Program-made: the position numbers and the translations under genes
Part shown: piece after piece, positions 6,782-9,302 of the stretch
Layout of the letters: each line of letters begins with the position of its first letter
How positions within the stretch are numbered: the stretch's first letter is position 1
From: Streptosporangiaceae bacterium
Lineage (GTDB): Bacteria; Actinomycetota; Actinomycetes; Streptosporangiales; Streptosporangiaceae
Reading direction: 5' to 3'
DNA length: 9,302 nt
Assembly (NCBI GenBank): GCA_030041195.1
Contig: JASHOI010000167.1
Location: 1-9,302, forward strand
The notes under the pieces: model-generated
The model's database searches: none
What the model saw: the letters and a program-made list of their open reading frames with translations, nothing else
What the model was told of the DNA's origin: nothing

Positions 6782-6865
6782 TCTCTTGGCGATGAGCGCA
6801 TGCATGTCCGCCAGCCCGCCGGCGGCCCGACGCACGTCGAGGCGGTGATCCCGTGCGCGCGGTGA
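6782..6865 (+). pseudogene. Orphan 3' end of a sensor histidine kinase gene
   Basis: In the frame ending at TGA 6863-6865 the sequence encodes PAGGPTHVEAVIPCAR, the standard C-terminal strand of NarX-type actinobacterial kinases. It aligns without gaps to SPTGGPTRVEATIPV at the end of the kinase at 3152-4429. Homology seems to extend a few residues further left. An in-frame TAG lies at 6779-6781, and nothing upstream resembles a kinase. Its stop overlaps the response regulator start by 13 nt, as in coupled kinase-regulator pairs, and its GTC GAG GCG codons contain the GAGG ribosome binding site of the regulator. An ATG at 6800 could still make a 21-residue peptide. Most likely it is the severed original tail of the upstream kinase gene. 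Confidence 0.75.
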
Positions 6866-7500
6866 TCGCCGATGACAGCGTGCTGCTGCGCGAGGGGATC
6901 GCGCGGCTGCTGGCCGAGGGTGACATCGAGGTGGTGGCCGGCGTCGGCGACGCCGACGCGCTGCTGGCCGCGGTCGAGACGCACAAGCCCGACCTGGCGG
7001 TCATCGACGTCCGGATGCCGCCGGGCCACCGCGACGAGGGGCTGCGGGCGGCGATCGAGATCCGGCAGCGCTGGCCGGACGTGGCGCTGCTGGTGCTCTC
7101 CCAGTTCGTCGAGGAGCGCTACGCGACCGAGCTGCTGGCCGGGGACACCCGGGGGATCGGCTATCTGCTCAAGGACCGCGTCGCCGACGTCGCCGAGTTC
7201 ATCGAGGCACTGCACCGCGTCGCCTCGGGCGGAACCGCGCTCGACCCCGAGGTCGTCCGTCAGTTGCTCGCCCGCAGCCGCCGGGCAGATCCGCTCGGCG
7301 GGCTCACCCCCCGCGAGCGCGAGGTGCTCGGCCTCATGGCCGAAGGGCGGTCGAACTCGGCGATCGCCGAGGCGCTCGTGGTGTCGATGGGCGCCGTCGA
7401 GAAGCGCGTCGCCAGCATCTTCATGAAGCTGGACCTTCCACCCGACGACGAGCAGACCCATCGCAGGGTCACGGCGGTAGTGCGTTACCTCAACTCCTGA
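6853..7500 (+). CDS. NarL/LuxR-family response regulator
   Basis: A 215-residue two-domain response regulator. The receiver domain (1-120) has the acidic pair D7-D8, the phospho-acceptor D52 in AVIDVRMPP, the switch residue S83 in LVLSQF and K107 in GYLLKDR. The C-terminal LuxR-type helix-turn-helix starts LTPREREVLGLMAEG (151-165) and runs to about 195, with VSMGAVEKRVASIFMKL as the recognition region. It is a cytoplasmic DNA-binding activator or repressor activated by phosphorylation. The GTG at 6853 is chosen because the protein then begins MRAVIADDSVLLREG, the normal receiver start. Its GAGG Shine-Dalgarno (6839-6842) lies within the kinase remnant. The cognate kinase is probably the one at 3152-4429, displaced by the MFS/TetR segment. 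A GAF-ANTAR gene follows 34 bp downstream and is probably co-transcribed. Targets are unknown. Confidence 0.94.
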   Translation: MRAVIADDSVLLREGIARLLAEGDIEVVAGVGDADALLAAVETHKPDLAVIDVRMPPGHRDEGLRAAIEIRQRWPDVALLVLSQFVEERYATELLAGDTRGIGYLLKDRVADVAEFIEALHRVASGGTALDPEVVRQLLARSRRADPLGGLTPREREVLGLMAEGRSNSAIAEALVVSMGAVEKRVASIFMKLDLPPDDEQTHRRVTAVVRYLNS

Positions 7501-7501
7501 C

Positions 7502-7534
7502 CGGGCAGTTACCCGCCAGGTGAGGTGAGGGCCC
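7502..7534 (+). promoter_or_regulatory. Leader of the ANTAR gene: small hexaloop hairpin and strong RBS
   Basis: CGGG-CAGTTA-CCCG (7502-7515) can form a 4-bp hairpin with a six-base loop. It is followed by GAGGTGA (7522-7528), an extended match to the 16S 3' end, 6 nt before the ATG at 7535. Confidence 0.4.
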
Positions 7535-8266
7535 ATGGATGTTTCCCTGCACGACGTTCGCCACGCTCTGGTGGAACTGGGCAAGCTGCGCTTCGGCGAG
7601 ATGAAGGTCGAGGACGCGATCCGCGAGATCGTGCACACCACGCACTCGATGTTCCACGTCGACGGCGCGGGCCTGATGCTCGCCGACTCCGGGCAGCACC
7701 TGCGCAGCGTGGCCGCGTCGGATCCGAGGCTTACACACCTGGAGGAACTTCAGATCGAGCACCAGGAAGGGCCGTGTATCGACGCGTTCGAGACCAAGGA
7801 ACTCGTCGGTGTCGAGGATCTGGCCGACGACCACAGGTGGCCGCTGTTCCGCGACGCCGCTGTCGCGAGACAGGTCCGCGCGGTGCTGGCCAGCCCGATC
7901 CCGTATAACCAGTACGCGGTCGGCGTGGTCGCCGTGCTCTCCGAGCAGAGCCGCCCCTGGTCGCCCGAGGGTGAGCTGGCGCTGCTGGCCTTCACCGACC
8001 TCGCCGCACTGCTGATCGCCAGCATGATGATGGGCGAAGAACAGTCCGAGATCGCCGCGCAGCTAGAGGGGGCGCTGAACTCCAGGCAGGTGATCGAGCA
8101 GGCCAAAGGGGTGCTCATCGGCACCCAGGGAATCTCGGCGCGGGCGGCATACGAGCAGCTCAGAGCGCAGGCCAGGGCCGAGCGCCGCAAGCTGGCCGCG
8201 GTCTGCGCCGACGTCGTGGAGACCGCGTCACGCCCGGCGAGCGAGGGCGAGGTCCGGGCACGTTAG
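7535..8266 (+). CDS. GAF-ANTAR domain RNA-binding antiterminator
   Basis: A 243-residue cytosolic protein. Residues about 20-165 form a GAF sensor domain: AIREIVHTTHSMFHVDGAGLML, then LEELQIEHQEGPCIDAFETKE, then VRAVLASPI and VGVVAVLS. An alpha-helical linker follows, then an ANTAR domain (about 170-231) with the conserved ALNSRQVIEQAKGVLIG, a central AAYEQLRAQAR and the last helix LAAVCADVVE. ANTAR proteins bind paired RNA hairpins in nascent transcripts and prevent termination; in this architecture the GAF domain would gate that by a small ligand or redox cue. The single visible Cys in GPCIDAF is common in the family. The start is set by the GAGGTGA ribosome binding site. It lies 34 bp after the response regulator and is followed by two GC-rich hairpins. 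RNA targets and signal are unknown. Confidence 0.93.
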   Translation: MDVSLHDVRHALVELGKLRFGEMKVEDAIREIVHTTHSMFHVDGAGLMLADSGQHLRSVAASDPRLTHLEELQIEHQEGPCIDAFETKELVGVEDLADDHRWPLFRDAAVARQVRAVLASPIPYNQYAVGVVAVLSEQSRPWSPEGELALLAFTDLAALLIASMMMGEEQSEIAAQLEGALNSRQVIEQAKGVLIGTQGISARAAYEQLRAQARAERRKLAAVCADVVETASRPASEGEVRAR

Positions 8267-8281
8267 GGAAAGGCCAGGAGC

Positions 8282-8320
8282 GGCGCCCGCGGGCCAGCGA
8301 AACGGCCGCTGGGCGGTGCC
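8282..8320 (+). terminator. Long imperfect hairpin after the ANTAR gene
   Basis: CCAGCG (8294-8299) pairs with CGCTGG (8307-8312) around the loop AAACGGC. An outer stem, GGCGCC (8282-8287) with GGTGCC (8315-8320), includes one G-U. There is no T-run. It starts 15 nt after the ANTAR stop. Confidence 0.4.
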
Positions 8321-8321
8321 T

Positions 8322-8344
8322 GGGGAGGGGTCCCCGCGGATTTT
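8322..8344 (+). terminator. GGGGA/TCCCC hairpin followed by TTTT
   Basis: GGGGA (8322-8326) and TCCCC (8331-8335) form a 5-bp stem with a GGGG loop; GCGGA and TTTT (8341-8344) follow. With the preceding hairpin it probably ends the regulator-ANTAR transcript. Confidence 0.45.
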
Positions 8345-8520
8345 GCATCCTCGGCGCGGGCCGACTAATACTGGAATGGCCGTCACGAAAGCCGCCCAGA
8401 AGCCCGCGGCCCATCGTTACGTCGATGCTTGTCCCCGCGCGTTCGCCGATCCAGCGAATGGCGCCCCCTGACAGCAGTCGGCCGGACTCCGAGAGACGTT
8501 GCTGCTGAACGGGAGTTTCC
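8343..8520 (+). promoter_or_regulatory. Possible promoter and structured 5' region of the DUF6131 gene
   Basis: No gene is seen here. TTGCAT (8343-8348) and TAATAC (8366-8371), 17 bp apart, are a weak promoter candidate. The stretch before the gene has small stem-loops: TTCGC-N7-GCGAA (about 8445-8461), and AGTC-GGCCG-GACT enclosed by CAGCA/TGCTG (about 8473-8506). A GGGAG Shine-Dalgarno lies at 8511-8515. Confidence 0.3.
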
Positions 8521-8676
8521 ATGATCATCCTCGGCATAGTCCTGCTCATCATCGGTTTCCTGCTCAAGATCGCGATTGTCTGGACGCTCGGCATCCTGGC
8601 GATCGTGGTCGGCCTCATCCTCGCCCTGTTCGGCGCGGTCGGCCACGCCGTGGGCGGCCGCCGTCACTACTGGTAA
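8521..8676 (+). CDS. Small membrane protein, DUF6131 family
   Basis: A 51-residue protein, MIILGIVLLIIGFLLKIAIV...GRRHYW, with two hydrophobic helices (about 1-20 and 22-42) and a short basic, aromatic tail. The sequence pattern (MIILGIVLL-I/L-GF, a WT-I/L-G segment, then GAVGHAVGGRRHYW) is that of DUF6131, a small family common in Actinobacteria with no known function. Some members occur near stress genes. The ATG at 8521 has GGGAG five bases upstream, which fixes the start. The TAA is at 8674-8676. A STAS-domain reading frame follows in the +1 frame and, in its only open form, overlaps this gene by 101 nt. Confidence 0.85.
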   Translation: MIILGIVLLIIGFLLKIAIVWTLGILAIVVGLILALFGAVGHAVGGRRHYW

Positions 8677-9028
8677 CCGCGCGCCAGCGGACCCGGCACC
8701 GGACGGCACGCCGGGTCCGCGGCGGGCGGGTTTCACAGCTACAGCGTCCGACGGCGACGCGATCATCGTCGTCCTCAGCGGCGACCTCGACATCGTGAAC
8801 CGGTGCTGGCTGGCCAGGCGTCTCGCCGAGACCATGGCGCAGCAGCCGCGGCGGCTCGTCGTCGACATGGCCGAGGTCGGCTTCGCCGACGGCGCCTCGG
8901 TGCGCCTCATCGTCGCTACCGGGCGGTCGCTGCCCGGGAGCAGCCGGCCCGTCATCCACCGCCCCCCGCCGGTGGTGCGCAGAGTTCTGCAGCTCACCGG
9001 CCTGGATACGCTGTGTGACCTGACCTGA
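8576..9028 (+). CDS. STAS-domain (anti-sigma-factor antagonist-like) protein; start uncertain
   Basis: From about 8750 to the TGA at 9026-9028 the frame encodes a complete-looking STAS domain: DAIIVVLSGDLDI (strand 1-2), RRLVVDMAEVGFADGASVRLIV (strand 3 and the signature loop) and VVRRVLQLTGLD near the end. STAS antagonists bind anti-sigma kinases and release sigma factors. Here the loop reads D-G-A-S-V (8888-8902), where SpoIIAA has D-S-S-G-L, so the usual phospho-serine position is alanine. This suggests a protein not switched by phosphorylation, or a diverged or decaying one. The only canonical start in this frame before the domain is a TTG at 8576, inside the DUF6131 gene, with no ribosome binding site. 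There is no ATG, GTG or TTG between the DUF6131 stop and the domain. A frameshifted DUF6131-STAS product, a non-standard start or a 5'-truncated gene are all possible. Domain call sure; gene limits are not. Confidence 0.7.
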   Translation: MSGRSASWRSWSASSSPCSARSATPWAAAVTTGNRAPADPAPDGTPGPRRAGFTATASDGDAIIVVLSGDLDIVNRCWLARRLAETMAQQPRRLVVDMAEVGFADGASVRLIVATGRSLPGSSRPVIHRPPPVVRRVLQLTGLDTLCDLT

Positions 9029-9040
9029 CCTGACCTGACA
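9016..9040 (+). repeat. TGACC pentanucleotide tandem repeat across the STAS stop codon
   Basis: Four perfect TGACC units (9016-9035) plus a fifth TGACA. The STAS stop codon TGA (9026-9028) is formed within the third unit. Confidence 0.85.
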
Positions 9041-9069
9041 GAGGCAGGCGTCAAACGCGGCCGCATTCC

Positions 9070-9302
9070 ATGATCGTGGTGGCTGAGTACCGTATAGCGG
9101 TATTAATCAACCAAGTTGATGGGTTTTGGCGGCGTGGGGTGCCCGCGAAACGTGGGGCTGCTGGCCTGGTGCGGGTGGTCACGGGCCGGCGTGTGTGGCG
9201 GTGGGTGTGCTGCCCGTGCGCCGGCCGGGCCCGTGACCGTTTCAGGGTGGCGCGGGTGGGCTGGGTGTGTCCAGCGCGGGGGTGCGGCCGGGGCAGGATT
9301 GT
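9070..9302 (+). CDS. Possible partial ORF, Cys/Trp/Arg-rich (low confidence)
   Basis: An ATG at 9070 opens a frame that runs to the window end (77 codons). It starts MIVVAEYRIAVLINQVDGF and later has WVCCPCAGR and VCPARGCGR, spaced like two halves of a zinc ribbon. Against it: no ribosome binding site, rare codons ATA, GTA and TTA at the front, palindromes inside it, and a second frame that is also open to the end. I do not recognise a family. Confidence 0.2.
   Translation, partial: MIVVAEYRIAVLINQVDGFWRRGVPAKRGAAGLVRVVTGRRVWRWVCCPCAGRARDRFRVARVGWVCPARGCGRGRI
9088..9120. repeat. Two adjacent palindromes in an AT-rich patch
   Basis: TACCG-TATAG-CGGTA (9088-9102) and ATCAAC-CAA-GTTGAT (9106-9120) lie 3 bp apart in a strikingly AT-rich island. 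They look like protein-binding sites (operator or recombinase ends) or the edge of a repeated element. Confidence 0.55.
9177..9238. repeat. Long imperfect inverted repeat near the window end
   Basis: GGTCACGGGCC (9177-9187) and GGCCCGTGACC (9228-9238) are perfect 11-bp arms. Inside them GGCG/CGCC extends the stem past a 5-nt bulge, leaving a 27-nt G/T-rich loop. The + strand from 9120 to 9302 is strongly G- and T-biased. Confidence 0.6.

Noticed and set aside
7502..7515. Six-base-loop hairpin as an ANTAR autoregulatory target
   Set aside because: The loop CAGTTA does not follow the A-first, G-fourth rule, and no second hairpin is placed correctly.
6751..7641. 296-codon frame antisense to the response regulator
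   Set aside because: Shadow of the NarL regulator and the start of the ANTAR gene; no recognisable motifs.

Overview
The window is very GC-rich, with almost all third codon positions G or C, many GTG starts and several apparently leaderless promoters (a TANNNT box 6-7 nt before the start codon). The protein families present (DUF2332, GT87-type glycosyltransferase, PF13796-like sensor kinase, NarL regulator, GAF-ANTAR, DUF6131, STAS) are typical of Actinobacteria, probably a filamentous or soil lineage. No genus can be assigned from the sequence alone. There are no tRNA, rRNA, CRISPR or transposase genes.

Layout. Left part (1-2932, minus strand): a polytopic GT87-like glycosyltransferase (2932 to 1646), an aldo/keto reductase (1608 to 685) and the N-terminal part of a DUF2332 protein (589 to the window edge). 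A 219-bp divergent region (2933-3151), with G/C-tract palindromes and a likely leaderless promoter, separates them from a plus-strand signalling cluster. That cluster holds a sensor histidine kinase (3152-4429), a NarL/LuxR response regulator (6853-7500), a GAF-ANTAR RNA-binding antiterminator (7535-8266), a 51-residue DUF6131 membrane peptide (8521-8676) and a STAS-domain anti-sigma-factor-antagonist-like ORF (to 9028). The last 270 bp hold palindromes, a long hairpin and a possible partial ORF.

The most interesting point is that the kinase and its response regulator are separated by about 2.4 kb carrying a divergent drug-efflux module: a DHA2-type MFS transporter (minus) and a TetR repressor (plus). 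Just before the response regulator lies a second, orphan copy of a kinase C-terminus (6782-6865, ending PAGGPTHVEAVIPCAR). It still overlaps the regulator's start by 13 nt and still contains the regulator's ribosome binding site. The kinase itself ends in a homologous but different tail (SPTGGPTRVEATIPV). In its last 15 codons, 8 end in A or T, against 0 of the 61 codons before them. The simplest reading is that an overlapping kinase-regulator pair was split by a foreign MFS-TetR segment that supplied a replacement kinase 3' end.

How the genes may work together: the kinase senses an envelope or small-molecule signal through its membrane domain and phosphorylates the NarL regulator. The ANTAR and STAS proteins would add RNA-level and sigma-factor-level control. 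The MFS/TetR pair looks like a self-contained efflux unit regulated from its own 90-bp divergent promoter. Functional links between the modules are inferred from position only.
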